From: Roseovarius arcticus
GTDB lineage: Bacteria > Pseudomonadota > Alphaproteobacteria > Rhodobacterales > Rhodobacteraceae
Assembly: GCF_006125015.1 (NCBI RefSeq)
Contig: NZ_SZZN01000001.1
Location: 2,170,001-2,234,000, forward strand
Direction of reading: 5' to 3'
Length of the DNA: 64,000 nt
The position numbers and the translations under genes were made by a program. The notes under the pieces are model-generated. The model did not search any database and was not told where the DNA came from. It worked only from the letters and a program-made list of their open reading frames with translations. Positions 1-8,674 of this stretch are shown here, in pieces; the first letter of the stretch is position 1, and the number at the start of each line of letters is the position of its first letter.

Positions 1-888
1 CTGATGGTGGTCGACGAGGATACAGGCGCATCGATCTGGGCGATGACCTATAACGGCTCGGTTCCCGGACCGCTGATCATCGTGCATCAGAACGACTATA
101 TCGAATTGACCCTCAAAAGCCGTGGCCGCAATACCTTGGAGCATAACATCGACTTTCACGCCTCCACTGGCGCGCTGGGTGGCGGTGCGCTGACCCATAT
201 CTATCCGGGCGAGGAAACCGTGCTGCGCTTCAAGGCGACCAAGCCGGGATGCTTTACCTATCACTGCGCCCCCGGCGGTGCGATGATCCCATATCACGTC
301 TGCCACGGCATGAACGGCGCCGTCATGGTGCTGCCCCGCGACGGGCTAAAGGACAAGGACGGCAACGCCCTGCCCTATGACGATATCGCCTATATCGGCG
401 AGCAGGACTACTACCTGCCCAAGAATGCCGACGGTACGTTCAAGACTTACGCCAACGCCGGCGACGACTATGCAGAATCGCTTGAGGCGATGCGCACGCT
501 GATCCCGACGCATTCGGTGTTCAACGGCGCCGTTGGTGCGCTGACCGGAACCAGAGCGTTGCGCTCAGCCGTGGGTAAAACGGTCCTGATGATCCACAAT
601 CAGTCAAATCGCGACAGCCGCCCACACCTGATCGGCGGTCACGGTGATTACGTCTGGGAGACAGGCTTTGCCGAGCCGCCGCTGACTGGCGTCGAGACAT
701 GGTTTGTGCGCGGCGGTACCGCGATGGCGGCGATGTACAAGTTCGAGCAGCCCGGCGTTTATGCCTACGTCAACCACAACCTGATCGAAGCATCGATCCT
801 GGGCGCGACCGCGCATTTTGTGGTGGATGGCGAATGGAACAATGACCTGATGGAACAGGTCGTCGCGCCGCGCACGTTTGAGGTTTGA
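1..888 (+). CDS. nirK: Copper-containing nitrite reductase NirK, C-terminal part (5' end outside window)
   Basis: Reduces nitrite to nitric oxide in the periplasm during denitrification. About 295 residues are visible; family members are near 370, so roughly the first 75 (signal peptide and start of cupredoxin domain 1) lie left of the window. The reading frame is open to base 1. Copper ligands can be assigned by pattern: the type 1 and type 2 histidines in EHNIDFHA, the TYHCAP His-Cys pair, the PYHVCHGM His and Met, and the late NHNLIEA histidine for the type 2 site. The active-site histidine of [10 protein letters not shown] is also present. The segment before the ligand Met reads CHGM, where the NirK proteins I know best have a small residue and Ser. 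nirV follows after 24 bp, the usual nirKV order. Confidence 0.95.
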   Translation: MMVVDEDTGASIWAMTYNGSVPGPLIIVHQNDYIELTLKSRGRNTLEHNIDFHASTGALGGGALTHIYPGEETVLRFKATKPGCFTYHCAPGGAMIPYHVCHGMNGAVMVLPRDGLKDKDGNALPYDDIAYIGEQDYYLPKNADGTFKTYANAGDDYAESLEAMRTLIPTHSVFNGAVGALTGTRALRSAVGKTVLMIHNQSNRDSRPHLIGGHGDYVWETGFAEPPLTGVETWFVRGGTAMAAMYKFEQPGVYAYVNHNLIEASILGATAHFVVDGEWNNDLMEQVVAPRTFEV

Positions 889-912
889 CGCCATAGGACC
901 GGAGAACCTGCC

Positions 913-1641
913 ATGAAACGTCAATTCAAGTTCGCTATCGGGGCAATAGGATTGGCAGCCATGACAGGCATCGCAATAACAGGGGCCGCGTGGATAACAC
1001 GCGGCCCCGGTGCGTCCCTTTTGCCGGACATGGCGGGGCCGATCGCCTTGGCGGACGGGCGCAGCGTCTGGGTGCAACACTTTGAGGTCACGGTGGCCGA
1101 TTGGAACGTTTGCTATGATGCGGGCGGTTGCGCGCTGTGGATGGTGGTGCGCCCCGATCAGCAAGTAGCGACCACGCCGGCCACCGGGATCAGCTATCCT
1201 GATGCGCGCCAGTATGTCGATTGGATCAACGACGCGACTGGTGGCGCGTTCCGCCTGCCCACCGTCGCAGAATGGGTGCAAATCGCGGCAAGCGTCATGC
1301 CGGAGGAGCCTGAGCCGCTCTTTACTGATCCATCGCTCAGCTGGGCATCGGCCTATCTGATCGAGGCAGATATCCCCCGCGCGCTAAAGCCATCAGGCAG
1401 CTTTTCGACGACCGCCGCAGGCGTCGCAGATCTGGACGGATCGGTCTGGGAATGGACGCAGGACTGTTACTCAGGTACCGAGGATTCCGCGCCCGGCGAC
1501 CGCTGTCCGGCGTTCTATGTCGCCGGTTTGCATATTGCAGCCATGTCATTTCTTGAGCGTGATCCAGCGCGCGGCGGTTGCGCCGTCGGTGTGCCGCCCG
1601 CGCATCTGGGCCTCAGGCTGTTTTCCGACAATCCAAACTAA
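913..1641 (+). CDS. nirV: NirV, formylglycine-generating-enzyme (SUMF1) family protein
   Basis: 242 aa with an N-terminal hydrophobic signal or anchor (about residues 7-28), so it should act outside the cytoplasm. The rest is a compact SUMF1/FGE-sulfatase domain: the conserved pieces FEVTVADWNVC, YPDARQYVDWIN, FRLPTVAEW and GSVWEWTQDC appear in family order. NirV proteins are encoded directly after nirK in many denitrifiers; their biochemical role is not settled, and maturation or support of NirK is a common suggestion. The ATG is preceded by GGAG at a normal distance and lies 24 bp from the nirK stop, so both genes are probably one transcript. Assignment as NirV rests on domain plus position. 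Confidence 0.88.
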   Translation: MKRQFKFAIGAIGLAAMTGIAITGAAWITRGPGASLLPDMAGPIALADGRSVWVQHFEVTVADWNVCYDAGGCALWMVVRPDQQVATTPATGISYPDARQYVDWINDATGGAFRLPTVAEWVQIAASVMPEEPEPLFTDPSLSWASAYLIEADIPRALKPSGSFSTTAAGVADLDGSVWEWTQDCYSGTEDSAPGDRCPAFYVAGLHIAAMSFLERDPARGGCAVGVPPAHLGLRLFSDNPN

Positions 1642-1668
1642 GCGGGCGGCGAGACAACGAGTACATCG

Positions 1669-2868
1669 TCACCCCTTCGCCGGTTTCGTCTGCGAAAGGA
1701 GGGGTCCATAGAGCACGGCAAACCCGCCGAACGCTGCGATCCAGCAGATTGCTGCCAGTTCTAGAAATGGCAGATCCGGCCATAGCCCGCCCGCCAGCCG
1801 CGCTGCAACTGACGCAATGACCAAGACATAGAGCGCCACCGTCCCTGGCCCCGCATGCAATTTCTGCCCCGAATGCCCCAGTGTCGCCCGCGTCGCCACC
1901 GCCAGTGTCATCAGCCCGATCGCCCCAGCCATCCATAGATGTTGCGCTGCTGCGGGCGCGAGGGCGTCCGGCCAAAGTTCCGCCGCTCCTATCGCCAGCG
2001 CGCCCAGCGGTAAAAACGCATACCCCACATGCAGCACCCAAACCAGCGGCTCTGCGCCCGTCCGCCAGCCCAGCCAGCGCGCAAGGCGCCCCAGATGAGC
2101 CAGGCCCATTGCCAGCAGCAATAACCCGGTTGCGGCGCCAAATGGCCGCACCGCCCAAAGCGCCAGAACCAATACCGTAAACAGCAAGACACCCTTGTCA
2201 AACCGCTGCATTGGCGGTGCAGGCCGCGCCGCGTCACCGTTGCTGGCCAGCCAGTTGCGGGTAAAGCTGGGCACGACGCGCCCGCCTATCACCGCGATCA
2301 TCATCATTGCAGTGGCCAGCCCCAGCCGCAGACCAATCCCCTGTGCGGGATTGCGCCCTAGCGCCGCGTCCAGATGAAACAACGCGTTCGCCAGCGCAAA
2401 AACCGCAAGCAAGATCAGCACCACGAGGTTACGCCAGTTTCGGCCCGCGACAATTTCGCGCAAGATAACGATGCCCAGAAGGATAGGAAACGCCAGATCA
2501 ATACCCGCGGTGACGCCCCATGGCAGGCCGGAGGAAACCATTATCACTGCGCGGCCGGCCAACCAAACCGAGGCGAGCGCGCCAAGCCGCCAGCCAATAA
2601 CAGGCAGACGCCCGGTCCAGTTCGGCACCGCCGTTAAAAGGAAACCAGCAAGGATCGCGCCGAGGTAGCCGAACAAAAATTCATGTGCGTGCCAAGACAC
2701 CGGATCAAACCGTGTCGGCAATACCAATTGCCCGGACAGCATCAAAACCCACAGGATCATCGCAACGACTGCCCAGATTGCGCCGCCCAAAAAGAAGGGG
2801 CGAAAACCAAACGACAATATCGCCGGACCAGTCCAAGCCCGCATCCGCGCGGCTGTTCCCGTTGCCAT
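1669..2868 (-). CDS. nnrS: NnrS family multi-pass membrane protein
   Basis: 399 aa, almost entirely hydrophobic, with about 12 predicted membrane segments, which is the usual NnrS size and shape. The N-terminal ILSFGFRPFFLGGAIWA stretch is the most characteristic NnrS motif. NnrS proteins are haem/copper membrane proteins found with denitrification genes and linked to protection against nitric oxide stress; the exact chemistry is unclear. The gene converges on nirV with 27 bp between the stops. It lies 48 bp downstream of a 51-aa membrane protein gene whose promoter carries an NsrR-like palindrome, so nnrS is probably controlled by NO through NsrR. Confidence 0.93.
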   Translation of the reverse strand: MATGTAARMRAWTGPAILSFGFRPFFLGGAIWAVVAMILWVLMLSGQLVLPTRFDPVSWHAHEFLFGYLGAILAGFLLTAVPNWTGRLPVIGWRLGALASVWLAGRAVIMVSSGLPWGVTAGIDLAFPILLGIVILREIVAGRNWRNLVVLILLAVFALANALFHLDAALGRNPAQGIGLRLGLATAMMMIAVIGGRVVPSFTRNWLASNGDAARPAPPMQRFDKGVLLFTVLVLALWAVRPFGAATGLLLLAMGLAHLGRLARWLGWRTGAEPLVWVLHVGYAFLPLGALAIGAAELWPDALAPAAAQHLWMAGAIGLMTLAVATRATLGHSGQKLHAGPGTVALYVLVIASVAARLAGGLWPDLPFLELAAICWIAAFGGFAVLYGPLLSQTKPAKG

Positions 2869-2916
2869 TACCTGCCCCTTCCCTCCTTTAAGCGCAGCAG
2901 CATTGCCGCGCCCCCG

Positions 2917-3072
2917 TCACACCACAAAGATCCAAACAACGAGCAGGGCCACCACGAGGTAGACAAGCGTGTTGACCATCCAGCGGATCAGCGCGGCCTC
3001 CCCCTCGGGGTCGACCCCGAAATGTTCGCAGACTTTGGTCCCCGGCCATAGAATTGCATCGGATATCGTCAT
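2917..3072 (-). CDS. Small single-pass membrane protein, NsrR-linked
   Basis: 51 aa, one C-terminal membrane helix of about 20 residues (NTLVYLVVALLVVWIFVV region) and a short polar N-terminus containing one Cys and one His (KVCEHFGVDPEG). A longer in-frame start exists 45 bp upstream, but GGAG sits 7 nt before the ATG at 3070-3072 and the longer version would read through an NsrR-like palindrome, so the short form is preferred. It is the first gene of the probable unit leading into nnrS. I do not recognise a named family. From context it is probably a partner or assembly factor for a NO-linked membrane function; this is inference. Confidence 0.7.
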   Translation of the reverse strand: MTISDAILWPGTKVCEHFGVDPEGEAALIRWMVNTLVYLVVALLVVWIFVV

Positions 3073-3090
3073 CGCTTCACTCCATAATGA

Positions 3091-3103
3091 GCATTTGTAA
3101 TGC
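3091..3103. promoter_or_regulatory. NsrR-like operator, proximal to the small membrane protein and nnrS
   Basis: Perfect 5-3-5 palindrome GCATT-TGT-AATGC, 18 bp upstream of the minus-strand start at 3072. NsrR proteins are known to bind ATGCATTT-type dyads. Together with the second copy at 3128-3140 it flanks the divergent promoter region, which fits repression of both directions relieved by NO. Confidence 0.75.
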
Positions 3104-3127
3104 GTATTATTCTGCACTTCTAATTGC

Positions 3128-3140
3128 GCATTGTAAATGC
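3128..3140. promoter_or_regulatory. NsrR-like operator, proximal to nsrR (autoregulation)
   Basis: Perfect palindrome GCATT-GTA-AATGC ending 13 bp before the nsrR ATG at 3154. Centre-to-centre distance from the other copy is 37 bp. Its position between promoter and start codon fits autorepression. Confidence 0.75.
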
Positions 3141-3153
3141 TAATTATAGGTGC

Positions 3154-3615
3154 ATGAAGATAGACAAATTCACAGACTATGCCCTTCGTGTGCTGATGAC
3201 GCTGGCGGTGCGCGCACCCGCACGTGTGGCAACATCCGAGATCGCGGCAACATTTGGGCTATCGGACAATCACCTGTCCAAGGTCGCCACTCGATTAGCG
3301 CGCGAGGGCTTTATCGCATCTGAACGGGGCCGCAACGGTGGTCTGACGCTGGCCTGCGCTGCCACTGAAATCAATGTCGGCAACGTGGTGCGCGCGATGA
3401 AACGCGGTGATCCAGTGGTCGAGTGCTTTGGCGCGGATCAGTCCTGCGTAATCCTACCGGCGTGCGGACTGCGCGAACCATTGGCAGAGGCCCAAGAGGC
3501 GTTTTTTGCCGCGCTCGACCGCTACACGCTCGCCGATGTAACGCATCCCCGTCGCGCGCTTGGCTCCTTGATGGATGGGGCGCCAACAAAGAGCGGAAGT
3601 TCTCGCAAGCTGTAG
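3154..3615 (+). CDS. nsrR: Rrf2-family NO-sensing repressor, NsrR type
   Basis: 153 aa. Residues 1-60 form the Rrf2 winged helix (KIDKFTDYALRVLMTLA, then SDNHLSKVATRLAREGFI and the wing GRNGGLTLA). Three cysteines in VECFGADQSCVILPACGLR match the C-x7-C-x5-C-type cluster segment of NsrR, which holds a [Fe-S] cluster destroyed by NO. An in-frame start 30 bp upstream would place the operator at 3128-3140 inside the coding region, so the ATG before KIDKF is chosen. Divergent from the nnrS unit across two palindromes, so it probably controls that unit and itself; nirKV may also be a target but their promoter is outside the window. The C-terminal tail after residue 140 is poorly conserved. Confidence 0.9.
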   Translation: MKIDKFTDYALRVLMTLAVRAPARVATSEIAATFGLSDNHLSKVATRLAREGFIASERGRNGGLTLACAATEINVGNVVRAMKRGDPVVECFGADQSCVILPACGLREPLAEAQEAFFAALDRYTLADVTHPRRALGSLMDGAPTKSGSSRKL

Positions 3616-3691
3616 CCACATCGGGTACGCCGCCGAGCGCGCAATTTTCCAGCCATCTATCCGAGGTCGCTGAAACACCCAGACGCGAGGA

Positions 3692-4951
3692 TCAGCGCGC
3701 GTAGCGGGCGGCGGTCAGCCCATCGAACGAGATCTCTGGCGTTTTGCCCATAACCACGTCGGCCACAGCGCGGCCCGATCCGCAAGCCATCGTCCAACCA
3801 AGCGTCCCGTGCCCGGTGTTCAGGAACAAGTTGCCAAATTGCGTCGGCCCCAAAACCGGGGTGCCATCGGGCGTCATGGGGCGCAGGCCTGTCCATCCTT
3901 CTGCGCGCGAGATGTCTCCGCCCTTGGGAAACAGATCACCGATGACATGCTTCACCGTGTCGGTGGCATGTGGACCAAGGCGGTTAGAGTAGCCGGCAAT
4001 TTCCGCCTGCCCCGCGACCCTGATGCGGTCGCCTAGCCGGGTGATCGCGACTTTGTGCGTCTCGTCCATGATCGTGGATTGCGGGGCAAACGCATCGTCG
4101 GTGACCGGCAGCGTGACGGAGTAACCTTTCACCGGATATACGGGCAGTTTGACCCCAATGGGATTCAGCACGTTTACCGCATAACTCCCCATCGCGCAGA
4201 CATAGGCGTCGCCCGTGATGCGCCCGGCGATTTCTGTGTCCACGCCTGCAACTTGGTCGTTCTCGATTGCGATGGACTTGATCGACTGACCATAGTGAAA
4301 CTCCACGCCCATCTGAGTGCATTTTTCGGTTAGCGCGATGGTAAAGAGGCGGCAATCTCCGGTGCGATCAGCCGTCATGCGCAGCCCGCCAACGAACTTA
4401 TTCCGCACTTCAGCCAGTGCCGGTTCGACCTCGATACAGGCGTCACGGCCAAGGACTTCGTACGGTGATCCGTATTCGGCCAAGATGTCCTGATCTACCT
4501 TCGATCCCTTCATTTGTTTGGCTGTGCGAAAAAGCTGCAATGTACCTTTCTCGCGTCCGTCGTATTCGATCCCTGTCTCGGCGATCAGTTCCGGCATGAC
4601 ATCGCGCGAATAGCTAGAGATGCGCACCATACGCCCCTTGTTCGTGCGGTAGCTGTCCTCATTACAGTTCCGAACCATTGAGGCGCACCACTTCCACATC
4701 GTTGGGCTCATCAGAGGCCAGATGAACAACGGGCGGCGCTTCATGAACATCCACTTAAAGGCTTTCATCGGGATACCCGGCGCGGCCCATGGCGACGTCA
4801 TTCCATAGCTAAGCTGGCCAGCGTTGGCATAGCTGGTCTCAAGCCCCGGCCCGGTCTGACGGTCAATCACCACGACCTCGGCACCTTGTTTGGCAAGATA
4901 ATAGGCGGTGGTGACGCCGATGACGCCCGCACCCATAATGACGACTTTCAT
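3692..4951 (-). CDS. dadA: FAD-dependent D-amino acid dehydrogenase, small subunit type (DadA family)
   Basis: 419 aa, the usual DadA length. The N-terminus is a Rossmann FAD site (VVIMGAGVIGVTTAYYLAKQG, then VVVIDRQ), and the C-terminal WTGLRPMTPDGTPVLGPT plus NTGHGTLGWTMACGSG is the second conserved FAD/active-site block of the DAO/DadA family. The enzyme oxidises D-amino acids to 2-oxo acids and passes electrons to the quinone pool at the inner membrane. An upstream in-frame start would add 30 unconserved residues; the ATG before KVVIMG is preferred. It converges with nsrR and is divergent from phnD. No alr/dadX racemase is adjacent, so the substrate could be another D-amino acid or N-methylated amino acid. 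Confidence 0.87.
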   Translation of the reverse strand: MKVVIMGAGVIGVTTAYYLAKQGAEVVVIDRQTGPGLETSYANAGQLSYGMTSPWAAPGIPMKAFKWMFMKRRPLFIWPLMSPTMWKWCASMVRNCNEDSYRTNKGRMVRISSYSRDVMPELIAETGIEYDGREKGTLQLFRTAKQMKGSKVDQDILAEYGSPYEVLGRDACIEVEPALAEVRNKFVGGLRMTADRTGDCRLFTIALTEKCTQMGVEFHYGQSIKSIAIENDQVAGVDTEIAGRITGDAYVCAMGSYAVNVLNPIGVKLPVYPVKGYSVTLPVTDDAFAPQSTIMDETHKVAITRLGDRIRVAGQAEIAGYSNRLGPHATDTVKHVIGDLFPKGGDISRAEGWTGLRPMTPDGTPVLGPTQFGNLFLNTGHGTLGWTMACGSGRAVADVVMGKTPEISFDGLTAARYAR

Positions 4952-5266
4952 GAAAAATGCCTTTCGATCTTGGTTAAGGTAACGTGCGACAGCCAACGAT
5001 AGGGTGCAAGGGCTATGGTGGGGCTGCTCGGGGTTTCGCAAATGGCCGTGCTGCCTCGCTCAAATATCGTCGCAGCGTCTCGCATCATGGACCGCCGCCC
5101 TACCCTTTTATGGCCGATCTTGATGGGCTTGCCGGGCCGCCAAACGGCGGCGCTCTTTGTAACAGCGGCAAATCCGTCGAAGTTGTTGCAATACTCAGAT
5201 ATTGATGGTCGTATCATCCCCAAGATCTCCGCAATTAAGTAGCGGGAAACACCAGGGAGGAAGAAC
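4952..5266. other. Divergent promoter region between dadA and phnD
   Basis: 315 bp without a supported gene. It contains a compact hairpin at 5136-5151 (GCCGCC-AAAC-GGCGGC) followed by GCTCTTTGT on the plus strand. No clear Pho box, PhnF site or riboswitch was recognised. A good ribosome site (GGAGGAAG) precedes phnD. Confidence 0.5.
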
Positions 5267-6250
5267 ATGCTCAAGTATAACGTTTTCGGCGCCGGCCTTC
5301 TGACGGCCTTTGCGCTCACCGCCACCAGCGCACTCGCGCAAGATGACTGCCCGAACCGCGGCACGTTGGACGCGATGTTTTGCGACGCGGACGGCGACCT
5401 TGTGGCCGATGCGCCCACAGATGCCAGCAAATTGCAGGACCCATCCACGCTTGTCTTTGCGTACACTCCTGTCGAGGATCCGGCGATTTATGAGGATATC
5501 TGGACCCCGTTCATCGAACACCTCAAGGAAGTGACCGGCAAGGACGTGCAGTTCTTTGCCGTCCAGTCCAACTCGGCCGAGGTCGAGGCCATGCGTTCGG
5601 GCCGACTGCATATCGCGGGCTTCTCTACAGGGCCGACGCCTTTTGCAGTGAACCTGGCCGGGGTGGAGCCGTTTGCCATCATGGGCGGCGACGACGGACA
5701 GTTCGGCTACAAGCTGCAGGTTTATACGCAGGCCGATAGCGACATCAAAGAGATGTCGGATCTGGCAGGCAAGCGCGTTGCGCACACATCGCCGACCTCC
5801 AATTCGGGCAACCAAGCGCCTCGCGCGCTGTTCCCCGATCTGGGCGTTGTGCCGGACGAGGACTATGAGGTCAGCTATTCGGGCAGCCACGACCAGTCCA
5901 TGCTGGGCGTGGTCGCAGGCGACTATGACGCCGCCCCCGTTGCATCCGAAGTGGTGGACCGCATGGCCGAGCGCGGGCTCTACGACCCTGCAGACGTGCG
6001 CATCGTCTGGGAAAGCGATCCTTTTCCGACCACATCCTACGGCGTCGCGCATGACCTGACGCCCGAGTTGAAGGACAAAATCAAGGAAGCCTTCTTTAGC
6101 TTTGATTTCGCGGGCACGGCATTGGGCGAGGAGTTTGCTGGCGTCAGCAAGTTCATTCCGATCACCTACAAGGATCAGTGGGCAGTAATCCGCCAAATCC
6201 AGAAAGCCAACGGCGTTGAGTACACGCCGCAGGGCCTTGCTGCGGAATAA
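5267..6250 (+). CDS. phnD: Phosphonate-type ABC transporter, periplasmic binding protein
   Basis: 327 aa with a clear Sec signal peptide (about residues 1-25, cut after SALAQ). The mature part is a PhnD/type-2 periplasmic binding fold: VFAYTPVEDP near the start, the AFLSTG-type loop here as IAGFSTGPTPF, and DLAGKRVAHTSPTSNSGN. It captures a phosphorus oxyanion (phosphonate, phosphite or similar) and hands it to the PhnCE importer. The order phnD-phnC-phnE-phnE is typical of roseobacter importers. No C-P lyase, phosphonatase or phosphite dehydrogenase gene lies in the window, so the exact ligand cannot be given. A stem-loop separates it from phnC, which probably lets the binding protein be made in excess. 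Confidence 0.9.
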   Translation: MLKYNVFGAGLLTAFALTATSALAQDDCPNRGTLDAMFCDADGDLVADAPTDASKLQDPSTLVFAYTPVEDPAIYEDIWTPFIEHLKEVTGKDVQFFAVQSNSAEVEAMRSGRLHIAGFSTGPTPFAVNLAGVEPFAIMGGDDGQFGYKLQVYTQADSDIKEMSDLAGKRVAHTSPTSNSGNQAPRALFPDLGVVPDEDYEVSYSGSHDQSMLGVVAGDYDAAPVASEVVDRMAERGLYDPADVRIVWESDPFPTTSYGVAHDLTPELKDKIKEAFFSFDFAGTALGEEFAGVSKFIPITYKDQWAVIRQIQKANGVEYTPQGLAAE

Positions 6251-6261
6251 TGTAGCTGTGT

Positions 6262-6284
6262 CGGGGCCGGTCTTTCCGGCCCCG
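6262..6284 (+). terminator. Intra-operon stem-loop between phnD and phnC
   Basis: Perfect 9-bp arms CGGGGCCGG and CCGGCCCCG around a TCTTT loop, 11 bp after the phnD stop and 16 bp before the phnC start. No U tract follows, so it is better read as a 3' mRNA-stabilising or partly attenuating hairpin than as a full terminator. Confidence 0.7.
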
Positions 6285-6300
6285 CAAGGAAGGCGTTTTC

Positions 6301-7077
6301 ATGCTAAAGATCACTGACCTCGTCAAGCGCTACGGCACTGGCGATCCGGTCCTTAAGAACCTCGACTTGACCATCGAAGGCGAAAGCGTCGTATCTATTA
6401 TCGGCTCGTCCGGAGCTGGTAAAAGCACGCTTCTGCGCTGCATCAACCGTCTGGTCGAGCCGACGTCAGGCTCAATTGTCCTGAACGGAACCGAGTTGAC
6501 GACACTGCGTGGCAAGAATTTGCGCGCGGCGCGGCGCAAGATCGGTATGGTGTTTCAGGGCTTTAACCTCGTTGATCGCCTGACAGTGATGGAGAATGTC
6601 CAGTCCGGGCGGCTGGGCTACATTTCGACTTGGGCCGCAATCTCCCGGCGCTACCCCAAAGAGGATATTCGCCGCGCGTTCGAGCTTATGGAACGGGTCG
6701 GCATCGCCCAATATGCCAACACCCGCGCCGACCAGCTATCTGGCGGTGAACGTCAGCGGGTCGGCGTCGTGCGCGCCTTGATGCAACAGCCGGAAATCCT
6801 GCTGGCGGACGAGCCAACGGCATCGCTTGACCCAAAGACGTCCGAGCAGATCATGGGCCTTCTGCGCGACCTCGCCGGAGAGCTGAAGCTGCCGGTGCTG
6901 ATCAACATCCATAACGTGACCGAGGCCAAGGAATATACCGACCGGATCGTCGGCATGCGCTATGGCCGCATCATCTTTGACGACAAGCCCGAGAAACTGG
7001 ACGAGGCCGAGATGGACAAGATCTATGCCGGCAGCCCGCATGCGGACCGCGCGGGCAGCGCGGCGGCTGCCTCATGA
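6301..7077 (+). CDS. phnC: Phosphonate-type ABC transporter, ATP-binding protein
   Basis: 258 aa. Walker A GSSGAGKST (about residues 39-47), Q-loop MVFQGFNL, ABC signature LSGGERQRVGV, Walker B ILLADEPTASLD and the switch histidine in LINIHNV are all present and in order, so the ATPase should be active. The Walker B and signature spacing and the RLVEPTSGSIVLNG segment are those of PhnC. It powers the two PhnE permeases at the inner face of the membrane. The stop overlaps the phnE start by ATGA, showing translational coupling. Confidence 0.93.
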   Translation: MLKITDLVKRYGTGDPVLKNLDLTIEGESVVSIIGSSGAGKSTLLRCINRLVEPTSGSIVLNGTELTTLRGKNLRAARRKIGMVFQGFNLVDRLTVMENVQSGRLGYISTWAAISRRYPKEDIRRAFELMERVGIAQYANTRADQLSGGERQRVGVVRALMQQPEILLADEPTASLDPKTSEQIMGLLRDLAGELKLPVLINIHNVTEAKEYTDRIVGMRYGRIIFDDKPEKLDEAEMDKIYAGSPHADRAGSAAAAS

Positions 7078-7868
7078 GCGTTCAGCGCGATACTTGGGTC
7101 AAACCGCCCTTCATCGCCAATCCCGTGCTACGCTGGGCCGTCTACCTTGGCGTGATCGGCTATTTCGGATGGGTCAGCCTGACCATGCCGATTGACTGGG
7201 CCCGCGTGGCCGCGGGGATTGAGCGCGCGGGGCGGATATTTAGCGGGGCGTTCCCCCCCAGTTTTGAGCGCAGCAGCCTGCTGATTGACGGCTTTGTCGA
7301 AAGCCTCAAGATAGCGATTCTGGCGACGGCAGGCGGTGTGCTTCTGTCGATCCCCATCGCGTTTATGGCCGCACGCAATGTTGTCCCCCTGCCCGTCTTT
7401 TACATCGGGCGCGCAATCATAATCATCGCGCGCAGCTTTCATCCGGTGATCGTCGCGATCTTGTTCGTCAAGGCGGTCGGCTTTGGCCCTTTTGCCGGTG
7501 TCCTGACGCTCATCGTCTACTCGGTCGGCTTTGTCGCCAAAATGCTGGCCGAGCGTATTGAAGAGATCGATTTCGGCCAGGTCGAGGCGTTGCGCGCAGC
7601 GGGTGCGCCCTATCTTTCGACGCTGTTTTACGCGATTTTTCCCCAGATCATGCCACGCCAGATCGGGCTGACCATCTACCAGCTGGATTCGAACCTGCGC
7701 GCCTCTGCCGTGATCGGGATCGTCGGTGCAGGCGGCATTGGCTCCACGCTTGCCAACGCATTTGGACGCTATGACTATGACTTCGCCCTTGCCATCACCA
7801 TCGTCATCGTGGCCGTGATCCTGATTTCTGAGGCGGTGAGCGGCGTCATACGAAAGCGTATCCAATGA
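7074..7868 (+). CDS. phnE: Phosphonate-type ABC transporter, permease 1
   Basis: 264 aa inner-membrane permease with about six helices. The EAA loop that docks on PhnC is visible as EEIDFGQVEALRAAGAPYL, followed by FPQIMPRQIG and the SAVIGIVGAGGIG block typical of PhnE. Start codon overlaps the phnC stop and its own stop overlaps the next permease start, both by ATGA. Together with permease 2 it should form the heterodimeric channel. Confidence 0.92.
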   Translation: MSVQRDTWVKPPFIANPVLRWAVYLGVIGYFGWVSLTMPIDWARVAAGIERAGRIFSGAFPPSFERSSLLIDGFVESLKIAILATAGGVLLSIPIAFMAARNVVPLPVFYIGRAIIIIARSFHPVIVAILFVKAVGFGPFAGVLTLIVYSVGFVAKMLAERIEEIDFGQVEALRAAGAPYLSTLFYAIFPQIMPRQIGLTIYQLDSNLRASAVIGIVGAGGIGSTLANAFGRYDYDFALAITIVIVAVILISEAVSGVIRKRIQ

Positions 7869-8674
7869 CATCTATCCGCGAGCAGTTTGGCCGTGACGAG
7901 TGGACCCGGCACACCCCAAAACAAAAGCTGATGCGCTACGCCATTCTTTTCGGTTGCGCGCTGGCCATTGTCTGGGCGCTCGGCTCGATCGAGGTGGTCT
8001 GGGCATGGGTCTGGGGCGCGCCTGAACAGATCGGTGATCTGTTCGGACGGATGTATCCACCGGACCCGACAAATCTGGGCACCATCCTCAAGGTCCTGTG
8101 GGACACGGTGAACATCGCGACCTTCGCCACCGCGCTCGCCGTGCTATTGTCCCTGCCGGTTGCGTATATCTCGGCGCAAAATACCACGCCGAACCGCGCG
8201 ACCCTCTGGCTGGGACGGCTGATCCTCGTGACCTCGCGTTCGGTAAACACGATCATCTGGGCGCTCCTTTTTGTTGCCATCTTCGGGCCTGGCATCGTTG
8301 CTGGTATCGTCGCCATCATGTTCCGCTCAATCGGCTTTATCGGCAAGCTGCTGGGCGAGGCAATTGAGGAGATCGACACGCGCCCTGTCGAGGCACTGGA
8401 GGCCACAGGCGCGTCGCGGTTCAAGGTGATCGTCTACGCCATCATCCCCCAAGTCATGCCTACATTTTGGGCGATTACGATCCTGCGTTGGGACATCAAC
8501 CTGCGCGAATCCACGGTACTTGGCCTTGTCGGGGCGGGCGGCATCGGCATCATCCTGCAAGGCGCCATCGACACCTTCAATTGGCCCGAGGTCGCGACCA
8601 TCCTGCTGGCCATCATCGCGTTGGTTATCCTGGGTGAAGTAATTTCGGCGTTCTTGAGGCGCCGGATCTTGTAA
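7865..8674 (+). CDS. phnE: Phosphonate-type ABC transporter, permease 2
   Basis: 269 aa, a diverged paralogue of the preceding permease. The EAA loop reads EEIDTRPVEALEATGASRF, followed by IPQVMPTFWAI and ESTVLGLVGAGGIG. About six membrane segments are visible. A two-PhnE arrangement is common in alphaproteobacterial phn importers, the two genes sometimes being called phnE1 and phnE2. Translationally coupled to permease 1. It is the last gene of the unit. Confidence 0.91.
   Translation: MTSIREQFGRDEWTRHTPKQKLMRYAILFGCALAIVWALGSIEVVWAWVWGAPEQIGDLFGRMYPPDPTNLGTILKVLWDTVNIATFATALAVLLSLPVAYISAQNTTPNRATLWLGRLILVTSRSVNTIIWALLFVAIFGPGIVAGIVAIMFRSIGFIGKLLGEAIEEIDTRPVEALEATGASRFKVIVYAIIPQVMPTFWAITILRWDINLRESTVLGLVGAGGIGIILQGAIDTFNWPEVATILLAIIALVILGEVISAFLRRRIL

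Noticed and set aside
4948..5466. 172-codon minus-strand frame across the dadA-phnD gap
   Set aside because: It overlaps the phnD coding start antisense and the composition mirrors the real gene.
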